From Balneolaceae bacterium (GTDB taxonomy: Bacteria; Bacteroidota; Rhodothermia; Balneolales; Balneolaceae), in the NCBI GenBank assembly GCA_020832415.1, contig JAFIES010000146.1, positions 1 to 64,000 of the forward strand: a stretch of 64,000 nt of DNA. Reading direction: 5' to 3'. This document shows positions 51,240 to 58,945 of the stretch, piece after piece. Below the pieces are notes generated by a model. The model was given only the letters and a program-made list of their open reading frames with translations, ran no database searches and was not told where the DNA came from. A program made the position numbers and the translations under genes. Position 1 is the first letter of the stretch. Each line of letters opens with the position of its first letter.

Positions 51240-51469
51240 AGAATCGAATCAGAGAGTTGCGTGCACGGCACAGGATGTCTCAGGCAGAATTAGCAGACAA
51301 ACTGGGTGTTTCCAGGCAAACCATTAATGCCATAGAAAACGATAAATACGATCCCAATCTTTCCATGGCTTTCAGCCTTAGCCACTTGTTTGATGAGACC
51401 GTGGAGGAAATCTTTGATAAGCAGCAGTTCATCCGGGAAAACTTTAAAAACGGTTCAAAAGAGAATTAA
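51236..51469 (+). CDS. XRE-family helix-turn-helix regulator
   Basis: 77 residues. It has a single Cro/C1-type HTH: IRELRARHRMSQAELADKLGVSRQTINAIENDKYDPNLSMAFSLSHLF. A short acidic tail (DETVEEIFDKQQF) follows. It overlaps the membrane gene's stop (ATGA). Regulators of this class usually repress their own operon, and the inverted repeat TTGACAC-T-GTGTCAA upstream is the likely site. There is no known toxin partner; the membrane protein would be the only candidate. Confidence 0.9.
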   Translation: MKNRIRELRARHRMSQAELADKLGVSRQTINAIENDKYDPNLSMAFSLSHLFDETVEEIFDKQQFIRENFKNGSKEN

Positions 51470-51512
51470 ACTCTGCCAGAATCAACACTAAAAACTAATT
51501 ACAGAGAACATT

Positions 51513-52394
51513 ATGAAAAATGCTATCAGTTTAATATTAATTCTATTTCTCGCATTGATATCAAGTCTAATGTCGGGAAATTTATTTGCTCAAAGTTCAT
51601 CACTGCTTTGGAAAATTGAGGCTGACCATCTTGACGCTCCATCCTGGCTATTTGGCACAATGCACCTTATTTGCAGTGAAGATTTTACTGTAGGAAGGTC
51701 TGTAACAGATGCTCTTGACCAATCGGAAATGTTGACCCTTGAAATAGATTTGTCAGACCCCGGGGTTCAGCAACAAATGATGCAGATGGCCATTCATCCG
51801 GAAAATAGAAATATAACAGAATCAATCAGTAGGGAAGAGGCTGAACTGCTGGACCGGTTTTTTACGGAGAATTTTGGTGCGGGTATAGACCAGTTTGGTC
51901 TAATGAAGCCATTTACTCTCATCTCTATGATGATGACAGCGACGGTTGTATGTGAAGAGGAGCAAGCTTCGTACGAATACTATTTATTACTCCGGGCCGC
52001 TGAAAGAGAACTGCCTATGAGCGGACTGGAAACAGTTGATTTTCAGATGAGTCTGTTTGATGAAATTCCGGAATCGATTATGATAGATGAGCTTGTTAAA
52101 ATGGTCAGCGATCCCGAAGATGGCATTCAACAATTCAAAGATATGACACAAGATTACGTGAACAGTGACATAGAAGCACTTTACACTACCATTCTTGAAG
52201 ATGATTTTTGGCATGATTACAAAGATCTGCTTCTTGATGCAAGAAATCGGGCATGGATCTCGCAAATCTCTGAGTTAGCTTCGGAACAACCAACATTTTT
52301 TGCTGTTGGCGCAGGCCATCTTGCCGGTGAAAACGGTGTTATAGAGTTGCTTCTAAATGAAGGGTATACGGTTACACCGGTGTTTGACGAATGA
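51513..52394 (+). CDS. TraB/GumN family protein
   Basis: 293 residues. A signal peptide (ISLILILFLALISSLMSGNLFAQ) is followed by the TraB/GumN fold: LWKIEADHLDAPSWLFGTMHLI at the start with the conserved GT-H, SGLETVDFQM in the middle, and FFAVGAGHLAGENGVIELLLNEGYTVTPV at the end with the conserved GxxH. These are Tiki-like putative metalloproteases of the periplasm; Bacteroidota members have unclear roles. Start ATG at 51513. Confidence 0.9.
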   Translation: MKNAISLILILFLALISSLMSGNLFAQSSSLLWKIEADHLDAPSWLFGTMHLICSEDFTVGRSVTDALDQSEMLTLEIDLSDPGVQQQMMQMAIHPENRNITESISREEAELLDRFFTENFGAGIDQFGLMKPFTLISMMMTATVVCEEEQASYEYYLLLRAAERELPMSGLETVDFQMSLFDEIPESIMIDELVKMVSDPEDGIQQFKDMTQDYVNSDIEALYTTILEDDFWHDYKDLLLDARNRAWISQISELASEQPTFFAVGAGHLAGENGVIELLLNEGYTVTPVFDE

Positions 52395-52643
52395 TGAAAC
52401 AGTAAACAACGAATTCAGAAAAGCCGGTTGTTCAAAATGGGGAGGGGATAAGGTTATGTTCTCTCCCGTCTCAAGACTCAAATCTTCAGACGAATTGCAT
52501 ATATCTTATGAGGAGTTCCCGATTCCTTCGAAGGTTTTCGGAGTCATTTCCTTTCGGCAGGACAGGCTTCTCGTCCCTTCAGTGGAAGTGGCTAAAGATA
52601 TGTTGTCTCAAGACTCATGACTCAAATCTCAAGACTAAATTTG
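52395..52643. repeat. Intergenic stretch with short direct repeats
   Basis: The 249 bp between the TraB/GumN gene and tRNA-Leu hold no supported gene. The motif TCTCAAGACTCA appears near 52469 and again near 52607, with CTCAAATCT and CAAGACT variants around it. The middle (CCTTTCGGCAGGACAGG) resembles a dispersed repeat. I cannot tell its origin. Confidence 0.4.
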
Positions 52644-52727
52644 TACCTGGGAAGGGACTCGAACCCTTACGATGTCGCCACCACCGGATTTTGAGTCCGG
52701 CGCGTCTACCAATTCCGCCACCCAGGC
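52644..52727 (-). tRNA. tRNA-Leu (anticodon CAA)
   Basis: Folded on the minus strand it gives a 7-bp acceptor stem (GCCTGGG with CCCAGGT, one G-T pair), a D-arm with GGTAGAC, and the anticodon stem-loop CCGGA-CTCAAAA-TCCGG with CAA in the anticodon position. A long variable arm (GTGGTGGCGACATCGT) marks it as leucine type, and the T-arm contains GGTTCGAGTCCC. It is about 84 nt with discriminator A and no encoded CCA. It reads UUG codons, such as the UUG start and leucine codons here. Confidence 0.95.
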
Positions 52728-52992
52728 TTGTTGAGGCAAGACTACAAATATAAGATATAAAGTCGTTCTTCTTCAAAGGTGTTTTGTGTTTCTGTCTGAT
52801 TTTTTTCTGGTAAGATTATTTTTTGAAATACGCTGATAATTTGGATCTCAGCACACCCTGGTAATGTTTAGTATCAATTCATCCTTAATCCTCTCAATCG
52901 AATTGATCTTTGATGATGTTTTACGTTATGTTCAAGTCAGAAATCCACCGAAAAAATCAAATCAACCAAACGATGAATAAAACCAACAGCGT

Positions 52993-54111
52993 ATGAAGTG
53001 GATACTTTATTTGACCGGAATTACTTTGATTCTGATAACAAGTCAAACAGCGATCTATGCCCAATCTGATGAACCAGGACCGGTAACAATGGCGATGGCA
53101 GGGTTGTCGCATGGTCATTCCCACTGGATCTTTCAGGATGCCTTTGCCAGTGAAGTTCATCTGACTGGAATTTATGAACCTAATAGAGAACTTGTTGACC
53201 AGTTTATTAATCATTATGATCTGAATGCCGATCTGTTTTATGATGATCTGGAAATGATGCTGGATGAACTTCAACCTGAAGGTTTGCTTGCTTTCGGGCC
53301 GATATATAATCACCTGGCGGCAGTGGAAGCAGCCGCACCACGGGGGATCCACGTTATGGTTGAAAAACCTCTTGCAGTGAGCATAGAGCATGCTGAAAAA
53401 ATGAAATCCCTGGCCGATGAGCATGGGATTCATGTTCTCACCAACTATGAAACTTCCTGGTACCCCGGTACTGTAAAAACGCATCGGCTGCTTACTCAGA
53501 ATCCGGAAGATTTTGGAGAAGTTAGAAAAGCCCTCTTTTACCACGGCCACCAGGGGCCGAAAGAGATTGGTGTTGGCCCTGAATTCTTAGAGTGGCTGAT
53601 CGATCCCAAATTGAATGGCGGAGGTGCATTGGTAGATTTTGGTTGTTATGGAGCAAATATTATGACATGGCTGACAGGAGGAGAAAAACCGGTATCCGTT
53701 ACAGCTGTGACCCGAACCTATAAACCTGAAATCTACTCCAAAGTGGATGATGATGCGACTATTATCGTAACCTATGCTGGTGCACAAGCGATCATTCAGG
53801 CATCCTGGAACTGGCCGTTTAACCGTAAGGATATGAAAATATATGGCGAAAAAGGTTTTATAGAATCTCCGCAACCGGGTATGGTTCATATCAGAAAACA
53901 GGGGGAATCTGATGAGCGAATTGAAACAGTGACCGCCGGAGATGTTGAACTTGAAACAGATCCATTTCACTATTTTGCCAGTGTAATTCGCGGAAATATT
54001 GAGATGGAGCCGTATAGTTTATACTCCATGGAAAATAATATGCGGGTCGTTCAGATCCTTGATGCTGCAAAAAAATCGGCCGCCACCGGTGAAACTGTTT
54101 ATTTTGATTAG
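52993..54111 (+). CDS. Gfo/Idh/MocA-family oxidoreductase, secreted
   Basis: 372 residues. A signal peptide (MKWILYLTGITLILITSQTAIYAQ) is unusual for this mostly cytosolic family but common in Bacteroidota, where exported members act on sugars or glycans. The Rossmann start lacks a perfect GxGxxG (MAMAGLSHGHSHWI), and VMVEKPLAVSIEHAEKM has the catalytic EKP lysine. The C-terminal domain has a GGGALVDFGCYGANIMTWL motif with the conserved acid. It likely oxidises a sugar or glycoside with NAD(P) at the envelope; the substrate is unknown. ATG start at 52993. Confidence 0.88.
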   Translation: MKWILYLTGITLILITSQTAIYAQSDEPGPVTMAMAGLSHGHSHWIFQDAFASEVHLTGIYEPNRELVDQFINHYDLNADLFYDDLEMMLDELQPEGLLAFGPIYNHLAAVEAAAPRGIHVMVEKPLAVSIEHAEKMKSLADEHGIHVLTNYETSWYPGTVKTHRLLTQNPEDFGEVRKALFYHGHQGPKEIGVGPEFLEWLIDPKLNGGGALVDFGCYGANIMTWLTGGEKPVSVTAVTRTYKPEIYSKVDDDATIIVTYAGAQAIIQASWNWPFNRKDMKIYGEKGFIESPQPGMVHIRKQGESDERIETVTAGDVELETDPFHYFASVIRGNIEMEPYSLYSMENNMRVVQILDAAKKSAATGETVYFD

Positions 54112-54469
54112 AACAACAAGTTCACCCAAAATCAAAATTCAATGCTGAATGCCGCCGGTTCAGATGTAGTGATAAGTAAGAATCTGCCGTTTAGTCTCTG
54201 AGTGTATTCAAATAGGTTTTAACCATTCTGTCATTTCTAAAATTTGACCAATAACCGGACTGTGATCGGGTAGTGTAAAGATTGCCTATGCTTTTCTGAT
54301 TTGCTTTTTTGGCAGTTGAACTCGGCTTAATATTCTAATAAATACTGGTTATGCCGGATGATATTCTTCGGCATTATTTTAGTTTGACTATGACAACAGG
54401 CTGTCACTCTAAATGGTTACTTTTTTTAAAGCAGAAGTAACTTATCAAATCAAATGAGAATAAAGACCG
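54112..54469. other. Intergenic region, one hairpin
   Basis: No gene supported in this 358-bp stretch. A hairpin ATGCCG / CGGCAT with a 12-nt loop is followed by TTATTTTAG around 54353-54384, terminator-like but 240 bp beyond the upstream stop. A 12-mer ATCGGGTAGTGT at 54265-54276 recurs at 55049-55060 on the other side of the DUF6508 gene. Confidence 0.4.
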
Positions 54470-54904
54470 ATGAACGTACTGACCAAAGAGAATTATTTAG
54501 ATAAGATCAATTCAATGACCTCTGATGACTGGAATCCGTTGATAGATCTGATTTCGGTAATTGAAAAGACTAAAACATTTCATACTCCAGGTGCAATTTC
54601 ATATCCCGATGAAGACACAGTCGAAATTGAGAGCTCGAAGCAAGCATCTGTTATATACACATTTCTGGATATTGTTTATGAAATACCAATTATTATTGAT
54701 TTTGATTGGGGAAGCTGGGATGAAGGAAGGGAGATTGCAAGTGATCCGAATTTTGACTACGACCTAGTTGATATTCCCACCAAATGCAAACTCATAACCG
54801 CATTTGTACGCAACGACAGGTTTTGTGATGGCGCCCTGGCTGAAAGATTTGAAGATGGTACGATTTTGAAATTACTCAGATCAATTAAAAAGAAGATTAG
54901 TTAA
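54470..54904 (+). CDS. DUF6508-like protein
   Basis: 144 residues, no signal peptide. I recognise a DUF6508-type layout: an N-terminal helix with SDDWNPLIDLISVIEKT, a central strand (VYEIPIIIDFDWGSWDEGREIA), and a C-terminal helix-rich part with CKLITAFVRNDRFCDGALAERFEDGTILKLL. The function of the family is unknown. It is flanked by long non-coding stretches and by a pair of 12-nt direct repeats, so it may be a recent insertion. ATG at 54470. Confidence 0.6.
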   Translation: MNVLTKENYLDKINSMTSDDWNPLIDLISVIEKTKTFHTPGAISYPDEDTVEIESSKQASVIYTFLDIVYEIPIIIDFDWGSWDEGREIASDPNFDYDLVDIPTKCKLITAFVRNDRFCDGALAERFEDGTILKLLRSIKKKIS

Positions 54905-55173
54905 TTGAATAATAAAACAGATTTTTCTGAGAATTGAATCGCCACTTTTTAATTCAATCTTCTGATTTGTCGGATTCCATCGGTTGTGAACATTGAGTTA
55001 TTACTGTTACTCTTTTTGAGGGTTGATTCTTAATCTTTTTCCCGATCAATCGGGTAGTGTTTTAGAGGGGATGAAATTCATCCAAAACCTCAGGTAATTA
55101 GTACTGCAAAATTCGGATATTATTTATTGAGGAATACTCCGATTTAACGTTTGCCATCGATAGCGAGGCGAAT

Positions 55174-56085
55174 ATGAAAACATTCAGTTTGATACTACTC
55201 TTTCAGGCAACTTTTATGCTGCTCCCATCTCATTTTAAAGCTGTCTCTTTCTCTCAAGATTTGAAACATGAAGAAATAAAGTTCAGGAGTTTCGAGAATA
55301 TCTGCCATTTTGAGGATACAGTTAAATTAGGGGACTATTTTAACGTGATAGAGAGTATTGTATCTCACTATAACAGGGTACTCAGTTACCCGGTTACAGA
55401 GCATCATCTAATAAGGAATAACCCCTGGGTGATGGATTCGCTCGCTGCAACGGATTATTACCAATTAAAAGAGCGGGGAGTCATCAGTCTCGACCCTAAA
55501 ATACTCCCGATTTTCACTCCGGGGCAATATCTGATCATCCCTGATTCGATAACCGTCGATAGCCTGAACAGGGTGTTCAAACAGACCTATCTGGATCTCA
55601 ACATTCCTGAATTTAAACTCCGGGTATTTCAGGCAGACAGCATCATTCATGAATTTCCGGTTCGAGTTGGCCGTAATGAAAGCAGATTTCTTGCCATGGC
55701 AGGGCGGGTTATAAATTTGCAAACACGTACAGGTAATGGTAAAATCGTGAGGCATGCAAAAAATCCTATGTTTATCAACCCTGTTAATAATCAAAGATAT
55801 CACGTTACGAGGCGCGATGATGGAGTTGTGACCAGTCTGCCCAACATTCCCTGGCTCGAAACCGAAATAAATGGCATTCGTCACGGTCAGCTTATCCACC
55901 CAACAACCAATATCGAAACTCTGGGCAAAGCCTATTCTAACGGCTGTATTGGAACCTCTGAGGCAGCAGGATGGTATCTCTATTATTATGCTCCGTTGGA
56001 TACGCGTATAAGTATCCGGTATGATCTGGATATCATTGAAAAAGAGGGAAATGCTGTTACACTTGAAGATATTTACACCCGGTAA
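55174..56085 (+). CDS. L,D-transpeptidase (YkuD-like)
   Basis: 303 residues. Signal peptide (~1-22). The N-terminal part (~25-125) precedes a YkuD domain: ITVDSLNRVFKQTYLDLNIPEFKLRVFQADSII starts it. The catalytic block is GQLIHPTTNIETLGKAYSNGCIGTSEA with the reactive Cys in SNGCIGT and a His upstream. It lacks the usual Arg two residues after Cys. It should form 3-3 crosslinks or attach lipoproteins to peptidoglycan in the periplasm. ATG start at 55174. Confidence 0.85.
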   Translation: MKTFSLILLFQATFMLLPSHFKAVSFSQDLKHEEIKFRSFENICHFEDTVKLGDYFNVIESIVSHYNRVLSYPVTEHHLIRNNPWVMDSLAATDYYQLKERGVISLDPKILPIFTPGQYLIIPDSITVDSLNRVFKQTYLDLNIPEFKLRVFQADSIIHEFPVRVGRNESRFLAMAGRVINLQTRTGNGKIVRHAKNPMFINPVNNQRYHVTRRDDGVVTSLPNIPWLETEINGIRHGQLIHPTTNIETLGKAYSNGCIGTSEAAGWYLYYYAPLDTRISIRYDLDIIEKEGNAVTLEDIYTR

Positions 56086-56106
56086 ATCGTAAGCCTATCG
56101 GTAATG

Positions 56107-56141
56107 GAAATTTACCACATGAAATTTACCACATGAAATTT
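56107..56141. repeat. Tandem 14-bp repeat (2.5 copies)
   Basis: The unit GAAATTTACCACAT occurs twice in a row followed by a partial third GAAATTT. It lies between two convergent genes. Confidence 0.9.
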
Positions 56142-56146
56142 CCGAT

Positions 56147-57235
56147 TTATCCGGGAAAAGTAATTTCAAAGGTCGTTCCTTCATCAATGATACTGTCTAC
56201 TGTAATCCGCCCGCCCAGGTTTGTGATGTGATTGTAAACTAAATATAGGCCGATACCCTTGCTGTCTCTGTGTTCGTGAAAGGTTTGGTTCAGCCCGAAT
56301 ACATTATCTTTCTGTTTTTCAGAGTCAAACCCCATTCCATTATCTGAAAAAGTAAGTTTCTTTTTTCCTTCTGAGATTCTGGTTTTAATCGTGATAACCG
56401 GATCACGATCCGGATGGGCATATTTAACTGAATTTGTTATCAGGTTTAAAAAGATACTCTCTAAATATTTCGGTTTAAAATGTACAAATTCAAATGCACT
56501 CAGATCGATCTGAAAAGATGTTCTCGAATTTTTAAGCAAGGAATCTAAAGTGAGTCTGATGGAATCGATCACATCGATAATACTTACATCTGCCAGGTCA
56601 ATAAATTGTGAGTCTTGTTTTTTGAGGCCGTCTACATGATTGTCTAATGTTTGCTTTAGATTTTCCGCAGATTTCTTAAGCAAATCGATAAATTGTCGAG
56701 TTTCTTCGTTTGTTATTTGGGAATCATCCATCATACTAAATATTGAAATCAAATTACTGACGGGCGCCCTTAAATCATGAGATGTTGTGTAGTTGAGATG
56801 CTTTAACCGGTTATTATTTTTCGTTAATTCCGATAACAACTGATTTCGCTCTGTTTCGTGTTTCTTTTTATGGGTGATATTTTTTGCGATTGCATAAATC
56901 AACTCAAGATCAGTAACAGGTATTGAAGTCCATGACAACCAAACAACATCTCCGTTTTTTGTTATGTATCGGTTTTCAAAATTTGTGAGTACTTTTCCAT
57001 ACAGAATTGGCTCACGGGTTTTTTGCGTAATCTCTTTATCATCAGGGTGTTGAAAATAGCTGATGGGCTTTGAAAGCAGTTCTTTTTCGGTATAGCCCAA
57101 AACTTTGCATACAGCAGGATTGACTCTTCGGAAATAACCGTCAAAGCCTGCAATACAGAGTAAATCATGAGATAAATCAAAAAATGGTGCTAAGGAATAA
57201 TCCGTTTGCACTTCCAACGTATTGCCGTTATTCAC
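56147..57235 (-). CDS. PAS-domain sensor histidine kinase, soluble
   Basis: 362 residues with no membrane segment. A PAS domain covers ~12-125 (LLCIAGFDGYFRRVNPAVCKVLGYTEKELL). A HisKA domain (~130-205) has the phospho-acceptor in NYTTSHDLRAPVSNLISIFSMM, and the ATPase domain has N-box LNLITNSVKYAHPD, the G1 box FSDNGMGFD and the G2 box DSKGIGLYLVYNHITNLGG. It is probably a cytosolic or membrane-associated light/redox/other sensor; no partner response regulator lies beside it. Start ATG at 57235, followed upstream by a long gap. Confidence 0.92.
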   Translation of the reverse strand: MNNGNTLEVQTDYSLAPFFDLSHDLLCIAGFDGYFRRVNPAVCKVLGYTEKELLSKPISYFQHPDDKEITQKTREPILYGKVLTNFENRYITKNGDVVWLSWTSIPVTDLELIYAIAKNITHKKKHETERNQLLSELTKNNNRLKHLNYTTSHDLRAPVSNLISIFSMMDDSQITNEETRQFIDLLKKSAENLKQTLDNHVDGLKKQDSQFIDLADVSIIDVIDSIRLTLDSLLKNSRTSFQIDLSAFEFVHFKPKYLESIFLNLITNSVKYAHPDRDPVITIKTRISEGKKKLTFSDNGMGFDSEKQKDNVFGLNQTFHEHRDSKGIGLYLVYNHITNLGGRITVDSIIDEGTTFEITFPG

Positions 57236-57892
57236 AATCTTTTATTTCTATTTTTGAATCCTGAAACTTCTTGCCAAACGTATGTTGAATCTATTAATTG
57301 GGCATAATATTAGCCATCTGTGAATAAAAATCAACACTCGGGTAAAAAGGGTTGTTAAACCTGTTCATTATATTCTCGATTCTGAAAAATGTTTAAAAAC
57401 ATGTGATGTTTTCGGTCAATAATGTGAACAGAAAAGAGATTTATTTTAATCAGATAACTGTACAACTATCATGAAATCGTCGTGATAAAATGCGATAATT
57501 TTGACTCACAGCAGACAGATCGAAATTGTGAGACCTATAAATAGACCAGATATAATTTCGATTAAACTTTCATTAAGAGTGACATAATGTTGTCACTGCC
57601 CCTTATTATTTTTGTCAAAAGATCTGCTGTGAAAGTTAAGCAATATATATCATGAGTTATTAATTCAGGTATAAACTTTTTTAGAATCAGATGATCGTAT
57701 GACCAAACCTGACAGCAGCAAGAAATTTGGAATATTCATCAAGACAGAAAAGGCGGGTGGCAGATATACCATTACTGAATGTTGACCCATAATGGTTGTT
57801 TCTGTCACCTCTTTCTTGATATTCATGAAATAAAATCCTGCTCCATAGCAGTAAGAGTCAAGACTCGGCTCTTATAAATATATGAAGATAAA
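57236..57892. other. Intergenic region with a long imperfect inverted repeat
   Basis: No clear gene in 657 bp. Most of it is AT-rich. A 28-codon ATG frame at 57699-57785 overlaps an imperfect inverted repeat at 57730-57824 and is not called a gene. The promoter of the upstream histidine kinase (minus strand) should lie near 57240-57300. Confidence 0.5.
57730..57824. repeat. Imperfect inverted repeat, possible RNA hairpin
   Basis: Left arm GAATAT...CAAG...AGAAAAGG...GGTG...CAGA pairs with the right arm TCTG-CACCT-TTTCTTG-ATATTC, with bulges. Inside it ACCATTA / TAATGGT pairs again. The pattern could be a degraded element end pair or a structured RNA. Confidence 0.4.
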
Positions 57893-58060
57893 TCATCGAT
57901 CATCGTTTTTAGAACGATCACGACCGGGCTGCGAGTGCGATGGTGGATCACTTGCCGGAAAAGTTTGCATGAGTTCATTATCAAGATCATTGCTCTTTTT
58001 AGAGGCTTTGTCTTTCGTTTCTTTCTGTTTTTTTGGGGTGCTCTTTTTTTCTTCACTCAT
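57893..58060 (-). CDS. Small 55-residue protein with TFPASDPPS motif
   Basis: 55 residues, ATG at 58060 to TGA at 57893. The N-terminus is highly charged (MSEEKKSTPKKQKETKDK), the middle carries NDLDNELMQTFPASDPPSHS, and the end is basic and polar. The F-P-A-S-D-P motif near the C-terminus marks a widespread family of tiny proteins of unknown function found in many bacteria. Longer reading frames over the same bases on both strands are shadows: only this frame gives the conserved motif. It would be missed by a 60-residue cut-off. It stands alone; no operon partner. Confidence 0.75.
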   Translation of the reverse strand: MSEEKKSTPKKQKETKDKASKKSNDLDNELMQTFPASDPPSHSQPGRDRSKNDDR

Positions 58061-58149
58061 AATGACAGGTTTTACATGATTAACATTATACTACTATCAA
58101 TAACGGCACAGAGTTATAAATCATTCGAAATGAGTGGTAAAGCAGTCTG

Positions 58150-58258
58150 GACCAGGATTATCTGGATTTAAGGATTTTCGGGATTTAAGGATTTTCGGGA
58201 TTGGGTTGTAGTTTATAAATAAATCCAGTTCATCCTGAAAATCTTCTAAATCCTGGTC
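58150..58258. repeat. Palindromic repeat, copy A (left of GxxExxY gene)
   Basis: The 109-bp unit begins GACCAGGATT and ends AATCCTGGTC, so the arms can pair into a long hairpin. The left arm contains the 17-bp unit GGATTTAAGGATTTTCG twice in tandem (58164-58197). The right arm contains AATCCAGTTCATCCTGAAAA. Confidence 0.85.
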
Positions 58259-58338
58259 AATGGAGTTAATTTGTATACTGATTCGAATTTTTATTAAAAT
58301 ATCGATCCTCACAAACATCAAATAATTAATGATCAGGA

Positions 58339-58707
58339 ATGAAGCATCAGGAGCTTACACATAAAATTATTGGGCTGTCGATGAAGATACATTCTGCACT
58401 TGGAGCAGGATTTCAGGAGGTAATATATCAGCGTTGCCTTGAAATTGAATTCAACAGAGAGAAGTTGCAATTCGTCAGAGAGTTTGAAATGCCGGTTATG
58501 TATGAAAATATTCAGGTTGGAACCCGACGGGTTGATTTCTTTGTGGCAGAGAAAATAATGGTTGAACTCAAAGCTGTATCTGAACTTAATGATGCACATT
58601 TGGCTCAGGCCAAAAACTATCTGGAAGCATATAAACTGGATACGGGGTTGTTAATCAATTTTGGTTCGCAGAGTCTGGAGTATAAAAGAATGTTCGGTAA
58701 GCGGTGA
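58339..58707 (+). CDS. GxxExxY family protein
   Basis: 122 residues. Matches the GxxExxY family (PD-(D/E)XK-like fold): KIIGLSMKIHSALGAGFQEVIYQRCLEIE has the G-x-x-E-x-x-Y core (GFQEVIY), followed by RRVDFFVAEKIMVELKAV with the D...E-L-K nuclease-like residues, and QAKNYLEAYKLDTGLLINFGSQSLEYKRM. Biochemical role unknown; some members sit inside 23S rRNA intervening sequences. Its stop codon is part of palindromic repeat copy B, and copy A ends 80 bp upstream, so gene and repeats look like one unit. ATG start. Confidence 0.9.
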   Translation: MKHQELTHKIIGLSMKIHSALGAGFQEVIYQRCLEIEFNREKLQFVREFEMPVMYENIQVGTRRVDFFVAEKIMVELKAVSELNDAHLAQAKNYLEAYKLDTGLLINFGSQSLEYKRMFGKR

Positions 58708-58796
58708 CCAGGATTCTCAGGATTTAAGGATTTGCGGGATTGGGGTGTAGTTCATAAATAAATCCAGTTCATCCTGATAATCCTCAAAATCCTGGT
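58706..58796. repeat. Palindromic repeat, copy B (right of GxxExxY gene)
   Basis: 91-bp relative of copy A, starting GACCAGGATT on the last bases of the GxxExxY stop codon and ending AATCCTGGT. It has one copy of the 17-bp unit (GGATTTAAGGATTTGCG). Confidence 0.85.
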
Positions 58797-58809
58797 AAAA
58801 AAAGTATTT

Positions 58810-58870
58810 GGATTAGAGTGTAGTATGGAGATAACCCTGTACATCCTGAAAATCTCCAAAATCCTGGTCA
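58810..58870. repeat. Palindromic repeat, copy C (partial)
   Basis: It matches only the right arm of copies A and B (GTGTAGT, then CATCCTGAAAATCTCCAAAA and TCCTGGTCAA). The flank AAGGAGTTACTTG resembles the AATGGAGTTAATTTG beside copy A. Confidence 0.75.
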
Positions 58871-58945
58871 AAGGAGTTACTTGTTTATTCTATATCTTAC
58901 CTGTTCCATGCAAAATTACAGGTCAACTACAATAACCCATAGATT

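Noticed and set aside
52357-52620. Plus-strand frame of 87 residues after the TraB/GumN gene
   Set aside because: It begins inside the preceding gene in another frame, has no domain and consists largely of short dispersed repeats.
57699-57785. 28-codon frame MTKPDSSKKFGIF...
   Set aside because: No family, weak start context, and it overlaps an inverted repeat that explains its sequence better.
57823-58079. Longer frames of 65-78 residues on both strands over the 55-residue gene
   Set aside because: Low-complexity basic or hydrophobic translations without a family motif; the shorter minus-strand frame carries the conserved FPASDPPS motif.
58150-58870. CRISPR array in the repeat region
   Set aside because: Repeats are few, long, palindromic and flank a gene; there are no regular spacers.
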